A stretch of 12,210 nucleotides of DNA from Pseudofrankia asymbiotica. GTDB lineage: Bacteria > Actinomycetota > Actinomycetes > Frankiales > Frankiaceae. Positions 6,058-12,210 of the stretch are shown piece after piece (positions within the stretch are counted from its first letter, which is position 1; the number at the start of each line of letters is the position of its first letter). The translations under genes and the position numbers were made by a program. Location: the NCBI RefSeq assembly GCF_001983105.1, contig NZ_MOMC01000009.1:93660-105869 (forward strand), given 5' to 3'. Under the pieces are notes generated by a model, which saw only the letters and a list, made by a program, of their open reading frames with translations, was not told the origin of the DNA and did not search any database.

Positions 6058-7473
6058 TCACCTCGGCGGGTCCAGCAGCGGGACGCCCAGGTCGAGCACC
6101 TCGGCGGCTCGGGCCTCGGCGCGCCGCGCCGCCCGTCGTCCCGGGGTGCCCGCGGCGAGGTAGTGCCCGGCGTGCCGGGTCCCGGCGGACAGGAAGCTCA
6201 GCGCGAGCGCCCTGGCCCCGTCGGCGATCAGCAGGCGGGCGCTTTCGGACGCCGACGCGGCGGCGAACGCGGCCTCGTGGTTGCCGCAGCCCCCGGTCTC
6301 CAGCCGCAGCATCGGCTGGATCATCGGGATCACCCAGGACAGGTTGCCGACGTCGGTGCTGGCCGCCCGGCCGGACGGCGGCGTGTAGGTCTCGCCGGCG
6401 CCGTCCGTGCCCCCCTTCTCGCCGCCGTCGGCGCCAGCGCCAGCGGCGGCGGTGTTGGTGCCGGTGTCGGTGACGAAGCTCAGGTCGACGCCGTCGAACC
6501 GAGGACAGGCCTGGGCGAACAGGCGCGACAGCAGCCGGTCGTAGCGGATCTCGGAGAAGCGCGGCAGGGCGCGGCGCAGGGTCGGCGCGCAGCCGGCGGC
6601 GAGGCCGCCGGCACGCAGGCAGTCGCCGACCCGGGCGGTGACGCCCTCCAGGGTGCCGGCGTCGGCGGCGCGCACCTTCACCGTCATCGCGGCGCGTTCC
6701 GGGATGATGTTGACCGCGTCGCCGGCGTCGGTGACCAGGGTGTGGACGCGCACGCTGTCGGGCAGCTGCTGGCGCAGGAGGCCGATCGCGACGCTCGCGA
6801 CGGTGATCGCGTCGTAGGCGTTGCGGCCGCGCTCCGGGAACGACGACGCGTGCGCGGCCTTGCCGGCGTAGCTGACCGCGAGGGTGTCGTTGGCGAGCGT
6901 CGCCGGGCACAGCTCGTCCCGGTTGGCCGGGTGGATCTGCCCGGCGAGGTGGACGTCGTCGAACACGCCGGCCTCGACGAGGTAGATCTTGCCGCCGGCG
7001 TTCTCCTCGGCCGGGCAGCCGATCACCAGCACCCGCAGTCCGGCCTCGTCGGCGACGGCCGCGAGCGCGGCGCCCGCGGCGGCGGCCATCGTCCCGATCA
7101 GGTTGTGGCCGCAGGCGTGCCCGATGCCGGGCAGCGCGTCGTACTCGGCGGTGAACGCGACGGTGAGCGGGCCGCCGCCGTACTCGGCGCGAAACGCCGT
7201 CGGCATGCCGGCGAGCCCGCGGGTGACGGCGAAGCCGTGCTCGGCGAGCACGCCGCACAGCGCGTCGGCGGCGTGGTACTCGACGAGCCCCAGCTCGGGT
7301 CGGGCGTGGATGTCCAGCGCCAGCTCCCACCAGCGCCCCAGCCCAGCGGCGAGACGGTCCTCGACCCGCGTGACGAGGGCCGGATCGGCGTCGACGACAC
7401 CGGCCAACGTCGACCAGCCCGGCTCGCCGAACGCCAGCTCGGGCGGGGCGGCGGCGAGCGCCAGGCCGGTCAC
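6058..7473 (-). CDS. M20 family amidohydrolase (M20D, AbgB-like)
   Basis: This is a 471-residue zinc-type amidohydrolase of peptidase family M20D, closest in motifs to p-aminobenzoyl-glutamate hydrolase subunit B and related N-acyl-amino-acid hydrolases. Visible features are 'DIHARPELG' (54-62), the metal motif 'GHACGHN' (C121, H123), the catalytic Glu pair in 'PAEENAGGK' (E156, E157), H181 in 'GQIHPANRDE', the lid-domain 'YAGKAAHASSFPERGRNAYD' (202-221), 'STDVGNLSWVIP' (372-383) and the final metal ligand in 'GNHEAAF' (H399). The start is a GTG at 7473 that overlaps the permease TGA as GTGA. A Gly/Ala/Lys-rich insert (about 341-361) interrupts the segment before 'YTPPSGRAASTDVG'. The family splits amide or carbamoyl bonds of amino-acid derivatives; in this operon it could act on the product of the ring-opening hydrolase, which is inference. 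It is not the AllC/HyuC type. Confidence 0.92.
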   Translation of the reverse strand: MTGLALAAAPPELAFGEPGWSTLAGVVDADPALVTRVEDRLAAGLGRWWELALDIHARPELGLVEYHAADALCGVLAEHGFAVTRGLAGMPTAFRAEYGGGPLTVAFTAEYDALPGIGHACGHNLIGTMAAAAGAALAAVADEAGLRVLVIGCPAEENAGGKIYLVEAGVFDDVHLAGQIHPANRDELCPATLANDTLAVSYAGKAAHASSFPERGRNAYDAITVASVAIGLLRQQLPDSVRVHTLVTDAGDAVNIIPERAAMTVKVRAADAGTLEGVTARVGDCLRAGGLAAGCAPTLRRALPRFSEIRYDRLLSRLFAQACPRFDGVDLSFVTDTGTNTAAAGAGADGGEKGGTDGAGETYTPPSGRAASTDVGNLSWVIPMIQPMLRLETGGCGNHEAAFAAASASESARLLIADGARALALSFLSAGTRHAGHYLAAGTPGRRAARRAEARAAEVLDLGVPLLDPPR

Positions 7474-8333
7474 CGGGCGCCCCCGGTGGTCCCCGACGCG
7501 GTCGGGGCGACGGCGAAGCCGAACCGGTCGGCGAGCGCGACGAGGCCCGACGGCAGCGCGTAGGCGACCAGTCCGAGCAGCGCGGCGACGGCCGACGTCG
7601 CCCACAGCAGTTCGCTGTCCCGGTTCGCGAGGGACGTCGTCATCAGTTCTCCGACCCCTTCCAGCCCGGACAGCCATTCGGCGAGCAGCGCGGCGAGCAC
7701 CGCCATCGGCGCGGCGACCCGCAGGCCGACCAGCAGGCTGCCGACGGCGTTCGGGAGCAGGCCGGTGCGCAGCCGGCGCGCGAACGGCGTGGCGTACAGG
7801 TCCTGCAGCTCGCGCACCTCCGCCGGCAGCGACTCCATCCCGTCCAGCGCGGCGATCAGCAGGGTGAACACGGTGACCACGACGACGCAGGCGACCGACG
7901 TGCCGAGGCCCCGGCCGGTGATCAGGGTGAGCAGCGGGGCCACGCCGACGATCGGCAGCGTGCGGAACAGCAGCGCGTACGCGGTCAGCGGGGTGCGGAC
8001 CAGCGGCAGCCGGATCGCGGCGACGGCGAGCAGCAGGGCCACCGCCGCGGACGCGGCGAGCCCCAGCACCGCGCCCTGCATGGTCACCCAGCAGCGGTCG
8101 GCCAGCAGCGGCGCGTTCGACCAGGCCGCCCGCGCCGCCTCGGCCGGCGACGCGACCTGGTAGGTGGGCACGTCGCCGACCCAGACGTAGAGCTGCCAGC
8201 CGGCGGCCAGGACGGCCAGCGCCCCGACGACGCTGGCCGCGTGCGCCCCCCGGCGGGCGGCCACCCCCCGGCCGGCGGCGGAGCCCGGTCGGCGGGCGGA
8301 GCCTCGGCGGCGGTCGGTCGACGGGGCGTTCAT
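7470..8333 (-). CDS. ABC transporter permease, SsuC/TauC type (second of two)
   Basis: This is a 287-residue permease. An Arg-rich cytoplasmic N-terminus (1-30) is followed by a membrane segment (33-52) and then the family's periplasmic stretch 'VPTYQVASPAEAARAAW' (55-71), which corresponds to the 'vPs-x-lPsP' region of SsuC. Further hydrophobic segments lie near 86-106, 115-138, 144-163, 199-219 and 242-266. The EAA-like loop is 'EVRELQDLYATPFARRLRT' (172-190), followed by 'LPNAVGSLLVGLR'. I chose the ATG at 8333 because it overlaps the upstream TGA as ATGA; the same frame is open much further upstream (to 9020) but only as a shadow of the other permease. The stop overlaps the next gene as GTGA. 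It is clearly divergent from the first permease, so the importer probably has a heterodimeric membrane core. Confidence 0.93.
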   Translation of the reverse strand: MNAPSTDRRRGSARRPGSAAGRGVAARRGAHAASVVGALAVLAAGWQLYVWVGDVPTYQVASPAEAARAAWSNAPLLADRCWVTMQGAVLGLAASAAVALLLAVAAIRLPLVRTPLTAYALLFRTLPIVGVAPLLTLITGRGLGTSVACVVVVTVFTLLIAALDGMESLPAEVRELQDLYATPFARRLRTGLLPNAVGSLLVGLRVAAPMAVLAALLAEWLSGLEGVGELMTTSLANRDSELLWATSAVAALLGLVAYALPSGLVALADRFGFAVAPTASGTTGGAR

Positions 8334-9184
8334 CGGATCCTCCTGCGCAGCGGCGTCATCAGGGCGGCGGCCAGCGCGAACAGGGCCAGCGCGGCGAGCG
8401 CGGCCAGCAGCAGCGCCGCCCACAGCACCTCGGGCTGGTAGCTGAACAGCGCGTTGACCATGACCTGGCCAAGCCCACGGGTGCCCGTCGCGCCCGACCA
8501 CTCGGCGACGATCGCCCCGACGAAGCAGGCCGGCAGCATCGCGCGCAGCCCGAGGTCGATGACCGGCACGCTGTTCCAGAAGCCGACGTGCCGCCACCAG
8601 CGCAGCCTGCCGGCCGAGTACAGCGCGCCGAGCTCGTCGCGGCCGCGGGCGGCGGCCAGCGCGGAGCCGGCGAGCATCGCGGCCACCGGCACCAGCCCGG
8701 ACAGCACGGTCACCGTGGTCACGAGCGTCTGGCCGCGGGTCATCACCAGCGCGAGCGCCGGGGTGACGGTGATCAGTGGCAGCGACCCGATGACGACCGA
8801 GGCGCCGCCGAGCGCAGGGGTGAGAGCGGGCACCGCGGCGACCGCGACCACCCCGACGGCGGTCACCGCGAGCAGGATCCCGACCCCGGTGAACGTCGCG
8901 GTCAGTGTCGGCTCGGCGTTCCACCAGATCATGGACCACTGGTCGTGCAGCGCCCGGACGGTCGCGGCCGGGCCGATCAGGCCGGCGCCGAGCCAGCCGG
9001 TCGCGGCGAGCGCCGCCCACAGCGCGGGCAGCGCGACGACCGCCACGGCGGCGACAAGCAGGCGAACCGGCAGCGATGGGCGGCCCGAGCCCGACGCGGG
9101 CCGCGACGCCGTCGCTGTCGGCGCCGCCGAAACCGTCGCCGGGCCCGGAGCCGTGGCGGCGGTGGGTGCCGCGGTGGTCGTCAT
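8330..9184 (-). CDS. ABC transporter permease, SsuC/TauC type (first of two)
   Basis: This is a 284-residue inner-membrane permease of the BPD_transp_1 family. After an Ala/Thr-rich N-terminal tail (1-38) there are about six hydrophobic segments, roughly at 39-61, 101-121, 127-148, 153-178, 211-229 and 252-276. The cytoplasmic EAA-like loop that docks on the ATPase is 'ELGALYSAGRLRWWRHVGFW' (184-203), with the conserved Gly followed by the 'P' of 'NSVPVI'. 'VGAIVAEWSGATGTRGLGQ' (222-240) is the usual family segment after the loop. The start ATG overlaps the ATPase stop by 4 bp, and its stop overlaps the second permease in the same way. It most likely pairs with that second permease as a heterodimer. 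The substrate is not predictable from sequence alone. Confidence 0.93.
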   Translation of the reverse strand: MTTTAAPTAATAPGPATVSAAPTATASRPASGSGRPSLPVRLLVAAVAVVALPALWAALAATGWLGAGLIGPAATVRALHDQWSMIWWNAEPTLTATFTGVGILLAVTAVGVVAVAAVPALTPALGGASVVIGSLPLITVTPALALVMTRGQTLVTTVTVLSGLVPVAAMLAGSALAAARGRDELGALYSAGRLRWWRHVGFWNSVPVIDLGLRAMLPACFVGAIVAEWSGATGTRGLGQVMVNALFSYQPEVLWAALLLAALAALALFALAAALMTPLRRRIR

Positions 9185-10161
9185 CGCGCGGCCTCCAGCT
9201 CAGCGCGGATGGCGCGGCAGCGGGCCGCGAACTCGACGCTGTCCCGCTGCTCGCGCCGGTCCCGCCGGGGCACCGGAACGTCGTGCACCGCGTGCACCGA
9301 GCACGGGCGCGGGCCGAGCACGACGACGGTGTCGGCCAGCAGGACCGCCTCGTCCACCGAGTGGGTGACCAGCAGGCAGGTGGTGCCGGTGTCGGACAGG
9401 ATGCGCAGCAGCTCGAAGTTCAGGTCGGCGCGGGTGATCTCGTCAAGGGCGCCGAACGGCTCGTCGAGCAGCAGGACGTCCGGCCGGGTCGCCAGGGCCC
9501 GGGCGAGGGCGACCCGCTGGCGCATCCCGCCGGACAGCTCCCGTGGCCGCCGGCCCGCCCAGTCCGCCAGGCCGGTGATCTCCAGGAGGTGGTCGACCCA
9601 GGCCCGGTCCTTCGGCAGCCTGGCCAGGTCGAACGGCAGCTCGATGTTGCGCCGCACCGACCGCCAGGACAGCAGTCCCGGGTCCTGGAACGCGAACCCG
9701 GCCCGGCGGTCTCGCCGCAGCCGCGCGGGCGGGACGCCGGCGACGTCGATGGTGCCGGCGGTCGGTTCCAGCAGCCCCGCCACCAGGCGCAGCAGTGTCG
9801 ACTTGCCGCAGCCGGACGGCCCCACCAGTACGCCTATGCCGCCGACCGGCACGGTGAAGCTGACGTCGTCGACGGCCGTGACGGCGTCGCGCCGGCCGGG
9901 GTAGCCGAAGCTCACGCCGTCCACCCGCAGGACCGGCGGGCCGGCCCCGTCGGCGGGCACGGGCGCGGGCGTGGCCGCGGGGGGCCGGCTCAGGCCCGCC
10001 GGCCCCGGCGTGGGCGCCCCCGCTGGTGTCCGCGCCGACGCCGATGCCGACGTGGGTGCTGACACCTGCCCGGCGGACCTGGGTCCTGGCACGTCGGTCC
10101 CGCTGGCGGCGGCCGCGCCTCCGGTCTGGGCGCGGCCGGTGGTGGGTGGGGCCATGCTCAT
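9181..10161 (-). CDS. ABC transporter ATP-binding protein, SsuB/TauB type
   Basis: This is a 326-residue ATPase that would power import on the cytoplasmic face. Motifs appear in the right order: Walker A 'GPSGCGKST' (114-122), Q-loop Q159 in 'FAFQDPGLLSW', signature 'LSGGMRQ' (209-215), Walker B 'VLLLDEP' (229-235), D-loop 'GALD' and H-loop H267 in 'LLVTHSVDEA'. The 'LLSW' after the Q-loop and the 'LPF' region are typical of the nitrate/sulfonate/taurine family. I chose the ATG at 10161 because it overlaps the upstream TGA as ATGA and is preceded by GGGAGG (10169-10174). The frame is open further upstream to an ATG at 10341, but that part lies over the previous gene. Residues 1-75 are a low-complexity Ala/Pro/Thr/Gly extension before the ABC domain begins at 'VLRVDGVSF', which is unusual for SsuB proteins. 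The stop overlaps the first permease as ATGA. Confidence 0.95.
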   Translation of the reverse strand: MSMAPPTTGRAQTGGAAAASGTDVPGPRSAGQVSAPTSASASARTPAGAPTPGPAGLSRPPAATPAPVPADGAGPPVLRVDGVSFGYPGRRDAVTAVDDVSFTVPVGGIGVLVGPSGCGKSTLLRLVAGLLEPTAGTIDVAGVPPARLRRDRRAGFAFQDPGLLSWRSVRRNIELPFDLARLPKDRAWVDHLLEITGLADWAGRRPRELSGGMRQRVALARALATRPDVLLLDEPFGALDEITRADLNFELLRILSDTGTTCLLVTHSVDEAVLLADTVVVLGPRPCSVHAVHDVPVPRRDRREQRDSVEFAARCRAIRAELEAAR

Positions 10162-11594
10162 GCGGGGACCTCCCGGGGTCGGGGCGCTGGAGCGCTGGAC
10201 GGTTCGGGGCGGCTGGACGGTTCGGGGCGGTGGTGCACCCGGGTGCCGGCGACCCACACCTCGGCGACGTGCGCCGGGCCGGCCGCGGCCACCGCGATGT
10301 CGGCGAGCGGCCAGTCCGGATGGCCGAACAGATGCCGCCACGGGCTCAGGTCAAGCAGGACAAGGTCCGCGAGCTGGCCCTCGGCGGGCGGTCGCGGCGC
10401 GGCCGCGCCGAACGCGGCGCGCCCGGCGGAGGTGGCGAGCGCGAGCGCCGCGGCGCCCGGCACCCGCCGGTGGGTCTGGGCCTGCCAGAGCCCGCGGGCC
10501 AGGCGCAGCTCCGCCCAGCCGTCGTGGTCGTCGGAAAGGGCGAGCCCGTCCAGGCCGAGACAGGCCGCGCGAACCCTGGCCGCGGCCCGCGCTATCGGCG
10601 CCACACCGGCGGCCAGCCGCAGGTTCGACGAGGCGTTCAGGGCGAGCGTGACGCCCCGCTCGTCGAGCAGCGCCAGCTCGTCGTCGCGCAGCTGGGTGCC
10701 GTGCGCGACGGTGGTCCGCTCGGTGAGCAGCCCGAGCCGGTCCATCGCGGGCAGCAGCCCGTCCGGGTAGACGTCGTCCGCCCAGGCGCGTTGTCCCGGG
10801 CTCTCCAGCAGGTGCAGGTGCAGCCGCCGGCCGGTCGCGGCGCTGTGCTCGGCGAGCCTCGCGAGCGTCGCCTCCGCGACCCACTGCGGGCCCACCGGGC
10901 CGAGCTGGATGTCGACCAGCCCGGCGGCCGGTGAGCCGGCGACCTCATCCGCCAGCTCACCGGCGAGCCGTTCGACGTCGGCGATCAGCGCGTCGACCGC
11001 GGCGCGGCCGGCGCCGGGCGCGCCGCGTCGCCGCCCTCGGCGGTCGCCGCCGGCGTCGAGGACCGGGAACGCGACGGCGGCGCGGATCCCGCGGGCGACC
11101 GCCGCCCGGGCCGCCGTCCGCACCTCGCCGACGACGTCCGGGCCCGTCGGGTTGACGCAGAAGACCGCGGCGCCCACGCCGGCGCGCAGCATGGCGTCGG
11201 CGGCGAGCCCGACCAGCTCGTCCTGGCCGCGCGGGCGGACCGGCCGGCCGAGCGTGTCGAGCCACTCCTCGAGCGGCGCGTCCGGGATGCCCGCGTCGAC
11301 GGTGCCCGGGCCGCGGCCGTGGTCGTGCCCGTTCAGCAGCGGCGGGCAGAGGACGAGCGCCGTCGGCGGCGCCAGGCCGGCCGGGTCGTCCCGCGGGCCG
11401 GCCGGGTCGTCCCGGTCGACCTGGCCCGCCTGGCCGGCCGGCGTCGGGCGCAGCGTCGTGATGACGCCGTCGTCGACCACCAGCTCCCATGCGCCGCCGG
11501 CGTCGACCCGCGCCGGGGGCTGGCCGGCGTCGCCGAGGACGCCGGCCAGCCGCCAGCGGCCGGTGCGAGTGGTGCTCATGGTGTGGACGGTCAT
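10158..11594 (-). CDS. metal-dependent amidohydrolase, cytosine deaminase/AtzA-like
   Basis: The 478-residue protein belongs to the amidohydrolase superfamily, in the deaminase/chlorohydrolase branch (cytosine deaminase, guanine deaminase, AtzA/TrzN types). Visible metal and catalytic residues are the HxH pair in 'LLNGHDHGRG' (H90, H92), the H-x-H-x-x-E motif in 'LHLHLLES' (H259, H261, E264), H298 in 'TVAHGTQL' and the Asp of 'LALSDDHDGW' (D355/D356). 'NASSNLRLAAGVAPI' (about 320-334) is the usual 'P-x-SN-x-x-L-x-x-G' substrate loop with Pro replaced by Ala. The family removes amino, chloro or similar groups from heterocycles in the cytoplasm; the substrate here is unknown. The ATG at 11594 has only a weak GGGG-type ribosome site; a second ATG at 11579 is an alternative start. 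The C-terminus carries an 18-bp tandem duplication (RPEPSS twice). The stop overlaps the ATPase start as ATGA. It follows the binding-protein gene by 46 bp. Confidence 0.9.
   Translation of the reverse strand: MTVHTMSTTRTGRWRLAGVLGDAGQPPARVDAGGAWELVVDDGVITTLRPTPAGQAGQVDRDDPAGPRDDPAGLAPPTALVLCPPLLNGHDHGRGPGTVDAGIPDAPLEEWLDTLGRPVRPRGQDELVGLAADAMLRAGVGAAVFCVNPTGPDVVGEVRTAARAAVARGIRAAVAFPVLDAGGDRRGRRRGAPGAGRAAVDALIADVERLAGELADEVAGSPAAGLVDIQLGPVGPQWVAEATLARLAEHSAATGRRLHLHLLESPGQRAWADDVYPDGLLPAMDRLGLLTERTTVAHGTQLRDDELALLDERGVTLALNASSNLRLAAGVAPIARAAARVRAACLGLDGLALSDDHDGWAELRLARGLWQAQTHRRVPGAAALALATSAGRAAFGAAAPRPPAEGQLADLVLLDLSPWRHLFGHPDWPLADIAVAAAGPAHVAEVWVAGTRVHHRPEPSSRPEPSSAPAPRPREVPA
10169..10174 (-). 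promoter_or_regulatory. ribosome binding site of the ABC ATPase
   Basis: GGGAGG on the minus strand lies seven bases before ATG 10161, inside the end of the amidohydrolase gene. Together with the ATGA overlap it fixes the ATPase start. Confidence 0.6.
10194..10229 (-). repeat. perfect 18-bp tandem duplication at the end of the amidohydrolase gene
   Basis: The unit gctggacggttcggggcg occurs at 10194-10211 and again at 10212-10229 without a mismatch. It encodes two copies of a six-residue RPEPSS-like unit in the C-terminal tail, after the conserved amidohydrolase fold has ended. Confidence 0.85.
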
Positions 11595-11640
11595 CGTGGG
11601 GTCCCCGGTCGGCTTCCTGTCCTCGTGGCGGCGTCGGCGG

Positions 11641-12210
11641 CTACGCCGTCGCCCCGGCGCCGACGAGGATGTCGGTCGTCACGACGGCGGCGTAGTCGAC
11701 CGGTTTGTCGATGAGACCGGCCGTCTTGTAGAGGTCGTAGACCTTCTCGAACGCGGCCTGGTCGACCCACATCAGGCCGTGGGTCCTGGTGTCCGGCCCG
11801 GCGATCAACGGCACGGCGGCCTTCGCCGACTCCTTCTCGTCGGCGAGCACCGCGCCCGTCTCGTTGTGGTACTGGTCCCAGGTGTACTGGGCGATCTCCT
11901 CGGGGTTCTTCACGAAGTAGTCCCAGCCCTTGCGGTCCGCGCGCAGCCACTTCGTGAGCAGGTCCTTCTTCCCCTCGACGGTCTTGCGCGTCGCGAACAG
12001 GGCGTTGCCGTAGTCGGGGTTGCCCAGCTCGGAGAAGTAGGTGATGGTGACCGGCACGCCGGACTGGCGCAGCGAAAGGCCCTGCTGGGTGCCGTAGCCG
12101 ATGTAGCCGTCGACCTGCTTGGAGCTCAGGATGCTCGGGTCCGTGCCGACCGGGACCATCTTCACCGTCGACGGGTCGACGCCCGCCTTGCTGAGCATCG
12201 CGGACAGCAG
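11641..12210 (-). CDS. ABC transporter substrate-binding protein, NMT1/SsuA-like (3' part only)
   Basis: This is the C-terminal 189 residues of a solute-binding protein of the NMT1/THI5, SsuA/TauA class. It ends at a TAG (11641-11643); the start, signal peptide and first lobe lie beyond the right edge. The visible part begins in the family's typical 'AMLSKAGVDPSTVKMVPVG' stretch, followed by 'SSKQVDGYIGYGTQQ' (the ligand-gated lobe region) and a helical C-terminal half with 'KWLRADRKGWDYFVKNPEE'. Such proteins sit outside the membrane, usually as lipoproteins in actinobacteria, and deliver taurine, sulfonates, nitrate, thiamine precursors or other small nitrogen compounds to a TauBC/SsuBC-type importer. 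The matching ATPase and two permeases follow one gene downstream, so this is very likely their binding protein. The ligand cannot be told from this fragment. An internal ATG at 12198 is not the true start, because the frame stays open to the window edge. Confidence 0.9.
   Translation of the reverse strand: MLSAMLSKAGVDPSTVKMVPVGTDPSILSSKQVDGYIGYGTQQGLSLRQSGVPVTITYFSELGNPDYGNALFATRKTVEGKKDLLTKWLRADRKGWDYFVKNPEEIAQYTWDQYHNETGAVLADEKESAKAAVPLIAGPDTRTHGLMWVDQAAFEKVYDLYKTAGLIDKPVDYAAVVTTDILVGAGATA

Noticed and set aside
2926..7473. Allantoin pathway (AllB plus AllC)
   Set aside because: The M20 protein has AbgB/M20D motifs, not those of allantoate amidohydrolase, and the cyclic amidohydrolase shows dihydroorotase-like substrate residues. 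No ureidoglycolate enzyme is seen.
1236..7563. Long plus-strand open frames (for example 1236-2954, 2920-4443, 4061-6163, 5935-7563)
   Set aside because: They are Arg/Gly/Pro-rich with no family motifs and lie exactly opposite minus-strand genes that carry complete catalytic motifs. Such shadows are expected at this GC content.
8334..9020. Upstream extension of the second permease frame to ATG 9020
   Set aside because: The extra part lies over the first permease in another frame and is Arg-rich without motifs; the ATGA overlap at 8330-8333 marks the real start. The same reasoning removes extensions to 10341, 7677, 7330, 3874 and 2336 for neighbouring genes.
527..12210. Urea/guanidine carboxylase operon, suggested by the AH_C-like domain and the TauABC/SsuABC-type importer
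   Set aside because: No biotin carboxylase, urea carboxylase or urea carboxylase-associated gene is present in the window.

Overview
This is a very GC-rich window, with strong G/C third-position bias and GTG starts. It looks like a high-GC actinomycete chromosome. The low-complexity Ala/Pro/Thr linkers and in-frame minisatellites would suit a Frankia-like or other large-genome actinobacterium, but that lineage call is inference. Every supported gene lies on the minus strand, so the window reads from right (12210) to left (1) as one long operon-like block of eleven genes. Two of these are cut by the window edges.

Layout in transcription order: (1) the C-terminal part of an NMT1/SsuA-type ABC substrate-binding protein (11641-12210, runs off the right edge); (2) a deaminase-like metal-dependent amidohydrolase; (3) an SsuB/TauB-type ABC ATPase; (4, 5) two different SsuC/TauC-type permeases; (6) an M20D (AbgB-like) amidohydrolase; (7) an NAD(P)-dependent aldehyde dehydrogenase; (8) a cyclic amidohydrolase with dihydroorotase-type signatures; (9) a divergent shikimate-dehydrogenase-fold protein; (10) a GntR/FadR-type regulator; (11) a stand-alone allophanate hydrolase C-terminal (AH_C-like) domain protein. 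After a 118-bp gap comes the N-terminal part of a dienelactone-hydrolase-family enzyme (1-408, runs off the left edge), which may or may not belong to the same unit.

Most junctions are 4-bp ATGA or GTGA stop/start overlaps, so the genes are probably co-transcribed and translationally coupled. Together they read as import of a small organic nitrogen compound, then deamination, ring opening, amide or carbamoyl hydrolysis and aldehyde oxidation, under a local GntR regulator. The exact substrate cannot be read from the sequence. The gene set does not match the allantoin, reductive pyrimidine, Rut, hydantoin or cyanuric acid operons as I know them, so the cluster is a reasonable candidate for an uncharacterised N-heterocycle or ureide catabolic system. 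No gap exceeds about 120 bp. I saw no RNA genes, insertion sequences, CRISPR arrays or attachment sites.
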